Numbered from the stretch's first letter, positions 31,279 through 40,845 are shown. The stretch is DNA of 50,553 nt from Acidobacteria bacterium RIFCSPLOWO2_12_FULL_66_21 (GCA_001767455.1 MELC01000060.1:1-50553); one strand, 5' to 3'. Notes: generated from the sequence alone by a model not told the origin. Translations and numbers: made by a program.

Positions 31279-31444
31279 CTGGTGTCCCGTCCCCGTGGAT
31301 CGTGGCATAAATCCCGGAGCGCGGCGCCTGTCTGGCAAGGCGCGACGACCGAGAATACTGGGTGTATTTGAGGAAGGAGCAACGCAGCCAGACGGGATGC
31401 CCCGCCCGGGAGTTATGTCACGAACCACGGGGACGGGACACCAG
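31279..31444. mobile_element. MITE-like nested inverted repeat
   Basis: A left arm (31279-31317) starting CTGGTGTCCCGTCCCCGTGG is matched by a right arm (31405-31444) in reverse orientation, ending CCACGGGGACGGGACACCAG. About 33 of 39 positions agree by eye. A second inverted pair, GTCTGGC and GCCAGAC, sits inside. The element is about 166 bp with no ORF of its own and lies in the divergent gap between two sugar dehydrogenase genes. No target-site duplication is obvious. Confidence 0.6.
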
Positions 31445-31497
31445 CTCAGCCGATCTTCGCGGGGTCCCCGGCGGGCGGCGCGCGTTACGATAGCCGC

Positions 31498-32760
31498 GTG
31501 CGGCTCCGGCATGTGTTCGTCGGCGGCGCGATGGCGGCGTCAGTCGCGCTCGCGCTCACTCATGGCGCGCGCGCGCAATCGCAACTGCGCGCGCGGGTGT
31601 ACGCATCGGGCTTCACCTCGCCGGTCGCCTTCGTGCAGGATCCCACCGACGCGGCGGTGCAGTTGGTGCTCGAACAAGCCGGGCGCATCCGCGTGGTGCG
31701 AAACGGCGCGGTTCAGGCCACGGATTTCCTGAACCTCACGCCGTCGGTCGCGTCAGGCGGCGAGCGCGGCCTTCTTGGCCTGGCGTTTTCTCCCGACTAC
31801 GCGACGAGCGGCCGCCTCTTCGTCAACTTCACGAACACCTCCGGCGACACGGTCGTGGCCAGATTCAAGCGTTCGTCGAATCCCCTCGTCGGGGATCCCG
31901 CGTCACGCTTCGATCTGCGATGGGGCCCCGGCACCCGCACGTCGATCGCCCAGCCGTTCTCGAATCACAACGGCGGCAACCTCGGGTTTGGGCCCGATGG
32001 ACATCTCTACATCGGCCTCGGCGACGGCGGCTCGGGGAACGATCCCGATCACCGCGCGCAGAATCCCGCGGAGCTGCTCGGCAAGATGCTGCGCATCGAC
32101 GTGAACGTTCCCGACAGCGACGCGACCGGGTACGCCGTCCCTTCCGACAATCCCTTCAGGTCGAGCGAGGGCGCCCGCCCGGAGATCTGGAGCTTCGGCC
32201 TCCGCAACCCGTGGCGCTATTCGTTCGATGACCCGGCGCGAGGCGGCACCGGCGCGCTCGTCATCGCCGACGTCGGCCAGGGACAGTGGGAGGAAATCGA
32301 CTACGAGCCGCGCGGCCGCGGCGGGCGCAACTACGGCTGGCGCAATCGCGAAGGGGCGCACGACAACGTGACCAGCCGTCCGCCGGCGTTCCTGCCGCTC
32401 ACCGATCCCATCCACGAATACAACCACTCGGTCGGCGCGTCCATCACCGGCGGGTACGTCTACCGCGGGTCCGCGCTGGGCGCGTCGTATCGCGGGCGCT
32501 ACTTCTTCGGGGATTTCGTCAGGAGCCGCGTGTGGTCGATCGCGCTCGCGGTCGATCCCGACACCGGCGAGGCGACGGCGTCGAACCGCATCGAACACAC
32601 CGCCGAACTCGGCGGCTCCTCAGCGCTCGGCGGCGTCAGCTCGTTCGGCATCGACGCCAACGGCGAGCTCTACATCGTCAGCTACGCGGGGGCGGTGCTT
32701 CAGATCATCGGCGCGACCACGGTCCCCTCGACGCCGGTGGGACTCAGGATTCTGCGCTAG
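31498..32760 (+). CDS. PQQ-dependent sugar dehydrogenase (soluble aldose type)
   Basis: Encodes 420 residues from a GTG at 31498, with a signal peptide ending GARAQ. The glucose/sorbosone dehydrogenase pattern is complete: ERGLLGLAFSPDYATSGRLF, FSNHNGGNLGFGPDGHLYIG, LGDGGSGNDPDHRAQNPAEL, LGKMLRIDVN, and GLRNPWRYSFDD, with the HNGG His as a likely catalytic base. It oxidises sugars in the periplasm with PQQ, passing electrons to a carrier. A -10-like TACGAT ends 6 nt before the start with no Shine-Dalgarno, so it may be a leaderless mRNA. It is divergent to the lipoprotein homologue (29883-31247). Confidence 0.88.
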   Translation: MRLRHVFVGGAMAASVALALTHGARAQSQLRARVYASGFTSPVAFVQDPTDAAVQLVLEQAGRIRVVRNGAVQATDFLNLTPSVASGGERGLLGLAFSPDYATSGRLFVNFTNTSGDTVVARFKRSSNPLVGDPASRFDLRWGPGTRTSIAQPFSNHNGGNLGFGPDGHLYIGLGDGGSGNDPDHRAQNPAELLGKMLRIDVNVPDSDATGYAVPSDNPFRSSEGARPEIWSFGLRNPWRYSFDDPARGGTGALVIADVGQGQWEEIDYEPRGRGGRNYGWRNREGAHDNVTSRPPAFLPLTDPIHEYNHSVGASITGGYVYRGSALGASYRGRYFFGDFVRSRVWSIALAVDPDTGEATASNRIEHTAELGGSSALGGVSSFGIDANGELYIVSYAGAVLQIIGATTVPSTPVGLRILR

Positions 32761-32956
32761 CAGTGACGAGCATCAGTCCCTGCACGTGAGCGATCGCCGC
32801 AATCTGACCGTCGACGAACGGCGCCGGCGGTCCGAGCGCTTCGAGGCGCGCGCGTTCCTCGCCGTGCCACGTCGCCGCGGCCTCATCATAGGGGAGGTTG
32901 GGGAATGACGCCCTCACGACGTCACGCAGATACGCCTCAATCGCGGGCATGTACAT
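32744..32956 (-). pseudogene. VapC-like PIN-domain toxin remnant
   Basis: A 70-codon frame reads as the C-terminal half of a PIN toxin: IEAYLRDVVRASFPNLPYDE, AAATWHGEERARLEALG, PAPFVDGQIAAIA, then LMLVTAS. The Asp of VDGQIAAIA is one of the PIN metal ligands. The N-terminal half with the first Asp is missing, and the final LVT-x-N-x-x-D-F has decayed to LVTASAES and a stop, which overlaps the sugar dehydrogenase end. No vapB partner is visible. It is a decayed toxin gene. Confidence 0.75.
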
Positions 32957-32988
32957 GCATGCAAGACGCCACCCGTGAACCGCCGGCC

Positions 32989-33909
32989 CTATCTCTTCAA
33001 AAGGCGGTGCTCACGAAAGAACGCCCACATCTGACTCGAGGCGTCGATGCTGCGGCTCGTGGGTCCGACGAACCAGTCCGGCAGCGGCCCGCCGCCCGGC
33101 CAGGTATGGCCTCCTCCCTGCACCGTGTAGAGGACCACGGCCGCTTCATCTGCACAGCTCGTGTATTCGAGGCGTGTGACATCCTCCGCCACCACAGATT
33201 CGATGGGGTTCGGTTCGCACCGGTTTCTGTGAGCCCAATTCGCCGTCCATGTCGGGATGCTCGGAAACGGCCTGGAAGCGACCCACGACGTGCCGCCGCC
33301 GTACGGCGTTGCCGTATCGGCGGTCCCATGAAACGCGATCATCGGCACCGGCCGGCGATCGGTACACCAGTCCCACGGGAGTAATTGCGCGGACGCCACC
33401 ATCCCGACCGCCGCGATCCGATCGGAGAGCGTGCAGGACAGCACGAACGCCATGCCTCCGCCATTGGACAGCCCGTTGGCATAGATCCTCGCCGGGTCGA
33501 TGTTGTAGGCCGCCCCCAAGGTGTCGATCAATTCCGAGATGAACCGGACATCCTTCATGAGACCGGCGCCGCGGTTCACGTTCCAGACCCTGGGCCCGTC
33601 GCCCCCTGTTCCCGACGGGTAGACGACAATGAACCCGTGCTCATCGGCCACCTTGTTCCATTGACTAGTGTTCATTTGAGCGGCCGGCCACATCGCCGCG
33701 CCGTGCATGCTGATGACGAGCGGCGTCGGCCTGGTGCGGTCGTAGGTCGTTGGAACATACAGCAGGTACTCCCGCTTCTGGCCCGAGGAGACGATGGTGC
33801 CGTTGTTGCGATTGAGGACGTGGAAGGACACGCCCTCTATCACGGCCAACACCACAGGCAGGCCGATGAGAGCCAGCACGGCGCCGATGACCATCTTCCT
33901 GCTCTTCAT
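32989..33909 (-). CDS. PHB depolymerase / feruloyl-esterase-like exported hydrolase (LpqC family)
   Basis: Encodes 306 residues from the ATG at 33909, with a signal-anchor (MVIGAVLALIGLPVVLAVIE). This is an alpha/beta hydrolase of the carbohydrate-esterase-1 / PHB-depolymerase type. REYLLYVPTTYDRTRPTPLV opens the domain, then DPARIYANGLSNGGGMAFVL gives the nucleophile serine in G-x-S-x-G, FHGTADTATPYGG the acid region, and QGGGHTWPGGGP the catalytic His. It could cleave ferulate, acetate or polyester bonds; the substrate is unknown. It lies 25 bp after the permease stop, so it may be co-expressed with the ABC pair. Confidence 0.8.
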   Translation of the reverse strand: MKSRKMVIGAVLALIGLPVVLAVIEGVSFHVLNRNNGTIVSSGQKREYLLYVPTTYDRTRPTPLVISMHGAAMWPAAQMNTSQWNKVADEHGFIVVYPSGTGGDGPRVWNVNRGAGLMKDVRFISELIDTLGAAYNIDPARIYANGLSNGGGMAFVLSCTLSDRIAAVGMVASAQLLPWDWCTDRRPVPMIAFHGTADTATPYGGGTSWVASRPFPSIPTWTANWAHRNRCEPNPIESVVAEDVTRLEYTSCADEAAVVLYTVQGGGHTWPGGGPLPDWFVGPTSRSIDASSQMWAFFREHRLLKR

Positions 33910-33934
33910 GATCGTGCGTGAATGGCCGTCGCCC

Positions 33935-35572
33935 TCACCGATGCCGATTCCACGCGAGCGCCAGCGGTGCCGCAGAGAGGCGCGCCAGGGGGATCGCCAG
34001 GATCGCGAAGAGCGCGAGAAGGTAGCGCGGGATGAACGGCGTGGAGACGAGCCACACGAGCAGACCGTAGAGCGCGAGCACGGCGACACACCAACAGGCC
34101 GCGCCGGTCACAAGCGTGCGGTCGCTCAGCAGCCGGCTGTGATAGAGGCGTGTGGCGATCCACGCAGCGCCGGACATTTTGACGCCGACCAGACCAGCGG
34201 GAATCCACGGCCAGGCGTCCCATAACGCGGCCTGCACGTCCCTGTCGTCGTGAATCCATTCGATGACCGGGCCGATGACGACGAGGAACGACAGGGTCAG
34301 GAACAGGCTCGACTTGATGAGCCATTCGCGGCCGGTCAGGCCGATGTACAGACTCTGCACGAGCTGATTCCACGTCGAGACCAACAGGCCCGAGAATCCC
34401 AGGATCGCGATCGCGATCGCGCGAGGCGTCCCGATGGCTTCGATGCCCCGGTGGGCTCGGTCGATCACCATCGGCCAGGTGCCCGACAGGATGAGCGCCA
34501 ACGGGACGGCCACCGAGACCACCAGCCACGCGGCCAGCGTGCTCCAGATCGCCATCTTCAGCTTTGCGGCGACGAGCGCGGCGCTCGTCAACGGACGCGT
34601 CGCCATGAACGGCGGCACGCCGTAGGAATCGCTCACGTAGGGATTCGACCTGCTGACCGTCGCCGCGACGAAGCCTGCGACGACGATGGGCGTGAGCAGC
34701 ACGCCGGTAAGCGTGGTGAAGACGAATGCCGCCGATTGGTTGCCGTCGATGAACAGCAAGGCCAGCTCGAACGGCAGCACCATCCCCACGAGCGCCGGCA
34801 GCGATCGGCCATGCCGCCGCCATTCGAACCATGTTTGAGCGTGGGCGGGCGAGGAAAAACGATCTCGCCGGCGCGGCAGAACATCCGCGATCTGACCAAG
34901 CCGCGCGAATAGGTCCCGCCAGTCGGGCACGTCGCCGCGGCGGGCCCGTGCCACGGCGTACCGGGCGGCGAGATACGCCAGGGGCAGCTGTGGCGCCAGG
35001 AAGGCGACCATCAGCCGCTCGGGGACTTCGTAATGGACCGCCAGTATGACGACGGCGTCCAGCGCCGCCAGCCACAGCACGGTGACGATCACACGCACGC
35101 CTGGCAAACCGTACGGCATCCACGTCAGCACCTGCGTCCAGGCGAGAAATGCCGCGGCCAGCAGCGCCGGCCAAATCAACGGCACGTCGATTCCCCACGG
35201 CCACCGTGCCAAAAGCGCCGTGACCAGCCACAGGCTCGCCATGGCCGCCGTGCCGTACAGCATCGGCCAGCCCGCCAGCGCGGCGGTCGTCACCGGCAGC
35301 GCGAACATGCGGGCGGGATAGATCGATTGGCGCGCGGTCAGGTCCCCGGCAAGGCCGAAGCTGAACACCGCGAGGAAATAGAGGAACGTCACCGCAAAAG
35401 GCACGATGCCCACGGCGGCCACGCCATTGGGAGGATCCAGCCTGACGTGCCCCGGCCCGAGGATCAGCAGCTTGACGATCCCCAGGACGAGCAGGTAGCC
35501 GGCCAGCCCGACGAGTGCCCACCGGTGCGGGTGGCGAAACTCCCACGCGATGGCGAGCGCGGGGGAACGCAT
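33935..35572 (-). CDS. ABC transporter membrane protein (permease)
   Basis: Encodes 545 residues with about 12 strongly hydrophobic segments, and two more polar loops (around residues 207-260). It resembles ABC-2-type permeases of exporters, for example the ALVGMVLPFELALLFIDGNQ and GVPPFMATRPLTSAALVAAK regions, but with no clear signature. It starts 3 bp after the stop of the ATPase gene at 35576-36340, so it is the likely partner. The transported substrate cannot be inferred from sequence. Confidence 0.75.
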   Translation of the reverse strand: MRSPALAIAWEFRHPHRWALVGLAGYLLVLGIVKLLILGPGHVRLDPPNGVAAVGIVPFAVTFLYFLAVFSFGLAGDLTARQSIYPARMFALPVTTAALAGWPMLYGTAAMASLWLVTALLARWPWGIDVPLIWPALLAAAFLAWTQVLTWMPYGLPGVRVIVTVLWLAALDAVVILAVHYEVPERLMVAFLAPQLPLAYLAARYAVARARRGDVPDWRDLFARLGQIADVLPRRRDRFSSPAHAQTWFEWRRHGRSLPALVGMVLPFELALLFIDGNQSAAFVFTTLTGVLLTPIVVAGFVAATVSRSNPYVSDSYGVPPFMATRPLTSAALVAAKLKMAIWSTLAAWLVVSVAVPLALILSGTWPMVIDRAHRGIEAIGTPRAIAIAILGFSGLLVSTWNQLVQSLYIGLTGREWLIKSSLFLTLSFLVVIGPVIEWIHDDRDVQAALWDAWPWIPAGLVGVKMSGAAWIATRLYHSRLLSDRTLVTGAACWCVAVLALYGLLVWLVSTPFIPRYLLALFAILAIPLARLSAAPLALAWNRHR

Positions 35573-35575
35573 GCT

Positions 35576-36340
35576 TCACGCCTCCGGGGAGGGCGCCGCG
35601 GCCGTCCCGACGTGGGCGACGAAGATCTCATCGAGGGACGGGACCCGTCCGTCCACGCGGTGCGATGCTCTGATCTCCTCCAGCGGCGCGCTCAGCACGA
35701 TTCGGCCCTGGCTGATCATCGTGACATGATCGGCGACCTGCTCCACTTCCCCCAGCAGGTGCGACGAAAAGAGCACGGTGCGGCCTTCATCGGCGATGGT
35801 GCGAATGATGGCACCGAGAATGTCGCGGCGAACGATGGGGTCGAGGCCCGACGACGGTTCATCCAGCACCAGTAGTTCGGGCCGATGTGCCAGCGCGATC
35901 AGCAGTCCCGTCCGCGCCCTCTGCCCCTTGGAGAGGTTCCTGATCTTCGCCGCGGGGTCCAGTGCGAACGCCTGCCGCAGCTCCTCCGCGTACGCAGCGT
36001 CCCACGCGGGATAGAACGCGCGCGAGTAGCGCATCAGCTCCTCGACGCGCATCCAGCCGGGGATGTCGTTTTCCTCGGAGAGATAGCCGATCCGCGACAG
36101 GACGCCGACCGGATCGGCGACGGGATCGCGGCCGAAGACGCGCACCGTGCCGCTTTCCGCCCGCAGCAGGCCGAGCACATGTTTGATGAGCGTCGTCTTG
36201 CCTGCTCCATTCGCGCCGACGAGGCCGTAGACCGCCCCGCGCGGCAGGGACAGGCTCACCGAAGCGAGGGCCGTCGTGGCACCGAAGCGGCGCGTCAGCC
36301 CCGACACCTCGATGATCGATTCACTCACGCTCGAACCCAC
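35576..36340 (-). CDS. ABC transporter ATP-binding protein
   Basis: Encodes 254 residues. Walker A GANGAGKTTLIKHVLGLL, Q-loop (IGYLSEENDIPGWM), signature LSKGQRARTGLLIAL, Walker B LLVLDEPSSGLDP, and H-loop SSHLLGEVEQVADH are all present. The LSKGQ signature and SSGLD box resemble exporter-type ATPases such as CcmA/YtrB. It ends 3 bp before the permease start. A GntR-type regulator, common with the YtrB group, is absent here. Confidence 0.93.
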   Translation of the reverse strand: MGSSVSESIIEVSGLTRRFGATTALASVSLSLPRGAVYGLVGANGAGKTTLIKHVLGLLRAESGTVRVFGRDPVADPVGVLSRIGYLSEENDIPGWMRVEELMRYSRAFYPAWDAAYAEELRQAFALDPAAKIRNLSKGQRARTGLLIALAHRPELLVLDEPSSGLDPIVRRDILGAIIRTIADEGRTVLFSSHLLGEVEQVADHVTMISQGRIVLSAPLEEIRASHRVDGRVPSLDEIFVAHVGTAAAPSPEA

Positions 36341-36384
36341 GGACGTCCGCTGTCATGGTCTGGCTCTCCAGCGTGCCAACTCGC

Positions 36385-37359
36385 CTACCTCGCGTCGCGC
36401 GCTTTCAATCCTCGGACCGCGCCGGCGATCATCCTGTTCAACGCGGCGATCGACAGTCCGCCTTCGTCCGTGGCCGGGATGGTCGCGAACCCAATCGCCG
36501 ACGCCTTCGGATACCGCGTGAAGATCCGTTCGAACAGCGCCGCCAGCTGCTCGCTCGACGGCCCATCGGGCACTTTGTTCTGGTGGCCCATCACCTCGCG
36601 CGGGTCCAGCACGTCCATGTCGATGTGCACGTAGATCTTGTCGGTGATCCGGTTCAGGCGATCCAGTTGCGCGAACACCGCCGGCGTCATGTTCCGCAGG
36701 TCGTCAACGCTCACCTGCTCGATCGCGGAGTCGTCGAGGAGCTGCTGTTCGAGCGGATCGGTCAGGCGCACGCCGCCCATCACGATGTACCTGTCGGGAA
36801 GGGGTGGATCGAGGCGCGCGTCGAGCCGCAGGCGCTGGAGCGCGCGGCCCGTGGCGACGGCGACCGGCATGCCGCCGAGCGATCCGCTGCGGGTGGTCTC
36901 CGGCGTGTTGAAATCCGGATGCGCATCGAGCCAGAACATCCCGATCCTGATCGGCTCGGACGTGGGCCCCGAGTGCTGGAGCCCCGCCACCATGCCGGGC
37001 ATCGACGGGCACGTGGCCAGCAGGCCCACGGGAAAGTACCCGTCGCGTTCGCTTGTCGCGACCAGATCGGCGAAGTGGCCGAGCGCCATGCCCAATCGCT
37101 TCCAGGCGCCGTACTCCGTGTCCTCCTCCGCGGTGAGTCTGGCTTCGGCTACGCGCACGGTCGCGCCCAGGCCGGTCAGGATTTGCTGAATCCCGCCGTT
37201 CGCCATCGTCCGAGGGCCGGCGGAGACGCCCGTCGGTGAGAACGGCTGCTGGAGCAGCGCGATCCGCGGGTGATCCTCCGGCCCCGCGGAGCGCTGAATG
37301 CTCGCGGACGGCGAGAGGAGAAGCGCGGCGGCGAGCGCGAGAGTCAGAGAGCGATGCAC
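36385..37359 (-). CDS. Arginase-family exported protein with altered metal-site motif
   Basis: Encodes 324 residues from a GTG at 37359, which has a good Shine-Dalgarno (GGAGG, 6 nt upstream) and yields a signal peptide (LTLALAAALLLSPSAS). Ureohydrolase motifs are FWLDAHPDFNTPETTRSGSL, then GGMPVA (Asp-Ala-His-x-Asp), and YVHIDMDVLDPREVMG (Asp-x-Asp). The first motif, normally GGDHS, is replaced by ATCPS in LLATCPSMPGMVAGL, so the His ligand is lost and a Cys appears nearby. A divergent GGNC-like subgroup of the family is a possible relative. Export of an arginase-fold protein is unusual. It is divergent to the tricorn-like gene. Confidence 0.75.
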   Translation of the reverse strand: MHRSLTLALAAALLLSPSASIQRSAGPEDHPRIALLQQPFSPTGVSAGPRTMANGGIQQILTGLGATVRVAEARLTAEEDTEYGAWKRLGMALGHFADLVATSERDGYFPVGLLATCPSMPGMVAGLQHSGPTSEPIRIGMFWLDAHPDFNTPETTRSGSLGGMPVAVATGRALQRLRLDARLDPPLPDRYIVMGGVRLTDPLEQQLLDDSAIEQVSVDDLRNMTPAVFAQLDRLNRITDKIYVHIDMDVLDPREVMGHQNKVPDGPSSEQLAALFERIFTRYPKASAIGFATIPATDEGGLSIAALNRMIAGAVRGLKARDAR

Positions 37360-37465
37360 GGGATCCTCCGACCGGGATGAAGGGCGATCCAGAGCGGATT
37401 CTATTCTCGATCGAGGGTGATTGCCCATTGAGTTACGATCGGTGCTTCTATCAGCGAGGTCTCCG

Positions 37466-40400
37466 ATGACTAAGTCCCGCGCCTTGTGCCTGTTCGTCGC
37501 CCTTGTCCTCATCGGGGTCGCCCGGCCCGATGCAGCCGACACCCATTCGCTCGGGTATTACCGCTTCCCCGCCATCCATGGGGACACGATCGTGTTCACC
37601 GCCGAAGGCGACCTCTGGCGCGTGCCGATCGCCGGCGGCGTGGCGCAGCGCTTGACGACGCACCCGGCGGAGGAATCGCGGGCGGCCTTCTCGCCGGACG
37701 GAAAGACGATCGCATACTCCGCGTCGTACGAGGGGCCGACCGAGGTCTATACGCTCCCGCTCGAGGGCGGCATCCCGGTGCGGCAGACCTTCGAGGGAGC
37801 CGCCGCGCTCGTCGTCGGCTGGACGCCGTCGGGCGATATCCTCTATACCACGCGCCGCTTCGCCACCCTGCCGAACCCGCAGCTCGCGCGGCTGGATCCG
37901 AAAACCGGCACGCGCACGCTCGTGCCGCTCGCGCAGGCCAGCGACGGCACGTACGACTCGAACGGCCGCACGCTGTTCTTCACCCGCTTCGCGTTTCAGG
38001 GCAGCTACACGAAACGGTATCAGGGCGGGACCGCGCAGAATGTGTGGCGTTTCGCCGAGGGAGACAAGGAAGCCACGGCGCTGACCGCGGATTACGCCGG
38101 CACGAGCAAGACGCCGATGCTGTGGAAGGGCCGCGTCTACTTCCTCAGCGACCGGGACGGCACGATGAACCTGTGGTCGATGGCCGAGCGGGGCGGCGAC
38201 CCGAAGCAGCACACGAAGCACGAGGGACTCGACGCCAACTCGCCATCGCTGTCCGACGGCCGGATCGCCTACCAGCTCGGCGCCGACATCCACGTGTTCG
38301 ACATCGATCGCGACCAGGATCGCGCCGTCCCGATCACGCTGATCTCGGATTTCGATCAGCTCCGCGAACGCTGGGTCAGGACGCCCCTCGAGTGGGTGAC
38401 GAGCGTCCACCCCTCCCCCACCGGCGACCGCATCGTCCTCACCGCGCGCGGCCAGGTGTTCGTCGCGCCCGCGCAGCAGGGACGGATCGTCGAGGCGACG
38501 CGCGACAAGAAGGTCCGCTACCGCGAGGGACGGTTCTTCCCCGACGGCAAGTCGCTGCTCACCTTGTCGGACGAGAGCGGCGAGGTGGAATTCTGGCGCG
38601 TGCCGGCCAACGGCGTCGGCGCGAACGCGCAACTGTCGAACGATGCGAAGGTCCTGCGGTGGGACGGAATCCCGTCGCCCGACGGAACCCACGTCGCGCA
38701 TTTCGACAAGGATCAGCAGCTCTGGGTCCTCGACGTCGCGTCGAAGCAGCAGAAGAAGATCGCCGTGTCCGGCGAAGGAGACTTCGACGACGTGCGCTGG
38801 TCGCCCGACGGCAAGTGGCTCGCCTACACCGCCCCTGACAAGAACCAGATGACGCGCATCTCGGTCTACAACGTGGAGAGCGGGCGCATCACGCCGGTCA
38901 CGACCAACCGCTACGACAGCTACAGCCCCGAGTGGACGCCGGACGGCAAGTGGCTCTACTTCCTGTCCGATCGCAACTTCGTGTCGGTCGTCGGCAGCCC
39001 GTGGGGATCGCGGCAGCCGGAGCCGTTCTTCGACAAGCAGGCGAAGGTCTACCACGTGTCCATGAAGCCCGGCGAGCGCTCGCCGTTCGCGCCCGACGAC
39101 GAACTGCATCCGGCGACGGCAGAGGAAAAGAAAGAGGAGAAGAAGCCGGACGACAAGAAGCCGGAGGAGAAGAAAGAGACGACGGCCCCCGCGCCGGCGC
39201 CCACACCGGCAGCCCAGGGTGTCAAGCCCGCGCCGCCGGCGCCGGCGGATCTGACCGGGATCGAAACACGGCTGATCGAAGTGCCGCTCCCCGCGGGCAA
39301 CTACCGCGAGCTGTCGACGGATGGGAAGCGCCTCTACTTCCTGTCAGGGGACGTGTCGACGCCGGGGCCGCCCGCCTTGAAGACGCTCGCGATCGAAAAC
39401 AAGAGTCCGAAGCCGGAGACCTTCGCCGAGGGCGTGACCCGCTACGAGCTGTCGATGGACCGCAAGAAGGTGCTGGTGCGCAAGGGCCAGGACATCTTCG
39501 TCTTCGACGCCGGCGCGAAGGCGCCCACCGACACGACGAAGAACAAGGTGCCGCTCGGCGACTGGGCGTTCCGGCTCGATCCGCGCGACGAGTGGCGGCA
39601 GATGTTCACGGAGGCGTGGCGGCTCGAGCGCGACTACTTCTACGACCGCGGCATGCACGGCGTGGACTGGCCGGCGGTGAAGGCGAAGTACCTCCCGCTC
39701 GTGGACCGCGTCACCGACCGGGCGGAGCTGAGCGACATCTTCTCGCAGATGGTCGGCGAGCTGTCCGCGCTGCACATCTTCGTGCGCGGCGGCGACACGC
39801 GCCGCGGCACGGACCAGGTGCAGCCGGGCTCGCTCGGCGCGCGGGTCACGCGCGACGAGCGCGCGGGCGGCTACCGCATCGATCACATCTTCCGCACCGA
39901 CCCCGACATCCCGAACGAGCTGTCGCCGCTCGCCCGGGTCGGCGTCAACGTGGAGGAAGGCGAGGTCATCGAGGCCGTCAACGGCATTCCCGCGCTGTCC
40001 GCGCGCGATCTCGGCGCGCTCCTGCGCAACGAGGCCAACAGGCAGGTGCTGCTCAAGATCAAGTCGCAGGCCGGCGCGTCGCGCGATGTCGTCGTCACGC
40101 CGGCGACCCTCGGGGGAGAGAACGAGCTGCGCTACGACGAGTGGGAGTACACGCGGCGGCTGAAGGTCGAGCAGGACAGCAAGGGGAAGATCGGCTACGT
40201 CCACCTGCGCGCGATGGGCGCCGGGAACATGGCCGAGTGGCAGCGCGAGTTCTATCCGGTGTTCGATCGCGACGGCCTCATCATCGACGTCCGCCACAAC
40301 AACGGCGGCAACATCGACAGCTGGATCCTCGAGAAGCTCCTGCGCAAGGCGTGGTTCTTCTGGCAGCCGCGCGTCGGCGATCCGACCTGGAACATGCAGT

Positions 40401-40804
40401 ACGCCTTCCGCGGCCACGTCGTCGTCCTCGTGGACGAGAACACGGCGTCCGACGGCGAGGCGTTCGCGGAAGGGTTCCGCCGGCTCGGCCTCGGCAAGGT
40501 GATCGGTACGCGCACGTGGGGCGGCGAGATCTGGCTGTCGTCGAGCAACGTCCTCGTCGATCGCGGTATCGCCACCGCGGCGGAAACAGGCGTCTTCGGA
40601 CCCGAGGGCGACTGGCTGATCGAAGGCCACGGCGTCGACCCCGACATCGTCGTCGACAACCTGCCGCATGCAACCTTCACCGGCAGCGACGCGCAGCTCG
40701 ACGCGGCCGTCAAGGAGCTGCAGGAGCAGATCCGGAAGAACCCGATCCCGACGCCCGTGGCGCCGAAGTATCCGAACAAGGCGTTCAAGAAACGAGGGGG
40801 ATAA
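37466..40804 (+). CDS. Tricorn-like protease (S41 family), exported
   Basis: Encodes 1112 residues from the ATG at 37466, with a signal peptide (LCLFVALVLIGVARPDAADT). The N-terminal half is a beta-propeller with repeated SPDGK-type motifs (residues about 80-480, for example FSPDGKTIAYSASYEGPTEV). A Lys/Glu/Pro/Ala-rich insert near residues 550-590 separates it from a second propeller. Then come the C1 segment (DYFYDRGMHGVDWPAVKAKY), a PDZ domain (around VNVEEGEVIEAVNGIPALSA) and the protease core with catalytic Ser995 in TASDGEAF. Tricorn-type proteases degrade peptides to small products; exported homologues are common in Acidobacteria and Bacteroidetes. Confidence 0.9.
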   Translation: MTKSRALCLFVALVLIGVARPDAADTHSLGYYRFPAIHGDTIVFTAEGDLWRVPIAGGVAQRLTTHPAEESRAAFSPDGKTIAYSASYEGPTEVYTLPLEGGIPVRQTFEGAAALVVGWTPSGDILYTTRRFATLPNPQLARLDPKTGTRTLVPLAQASDGTYDSNGRTLFFTRFAFQGSYTKRYQGGTAQNVWRFAEGDKEATALTADYAGTSKTPMLWKGRVYFLSDRDGTMNLWSMAERGGDPKQHTKHEGLDANSPSLSDGRIAYQLGADIHVFDIDRDQDRAVPITLISDFDQLRERWVRTPLEWVTSVHPSPTGDRIVLTARGQVFVAPAQQGRIVEATRDKKVRYREGRFFPDGKSLLTLSDESGEVEFWRVPANGVGANAQLSNDAKVLRWDGIPSPDGTHVAHFDKDQQLWVLDVASKQQKKIAVSGEGDFDDVRWSPDGKWLAYTAPDKNQMTRISVYNVESGRITPVTTNRYDSYSPEWTPDGKWLYFLSDRNFVSVVGSPWGSRQPEPFFDKQAKVYHVSMKPGERSPFAPDDELHPATAEEKKEEKKPDDKKPEEKKETTAPAPAPTPAAQGVKPAPPAPADLTGIETRLIEVPLPAGNYRELSTDGKRLYFLSGDVSTPGPPALKTLAIENKSPKPETFAEGVTRYELSMDRKKVLVRKGQDIFVFDAGAKAPTDTTKNKVPLGDWAFRLDPRDEWRQMFTEAWRLERDYFYDRGMHGVDWPAVKAKYLPLVDRVTDRAELSDIFSQMVGELSALHIFVRGGDTRRGTDQVQPGSLGARVTRDERAGGYRIDHIFRTDPDIPNELSPLARVGVNVEEGEVIEAVNGIPALSARDLGALLRNEANRQVLLKIKSQAGASRDVVVTPATLGGENELRYDEWEYTRRLKVEQDSKGKIGYVHLRAMGAGNMAEWQREFYPVFDRDGLIIDVRHNNGGNIDSWILEKLLRKAWFFWQPRVGDPTWNMQYAFRGHVVVLVDENTASDGEAFAEGFRRLGLGKVIGTRTWGGEIWLSSSNVLVDRGIATAAETGVFGPEGDWLIEGHGVDPDIVVDNLPHATFTGSDAQLDAAVKELQEQIRKNPIPTPVAPKYPNKAFKKRGG

Positions 40805-40845
40805 TTCCTCCGTGGCTCGTGGTTCGTGGCTCGGGGCTCGCCTGG

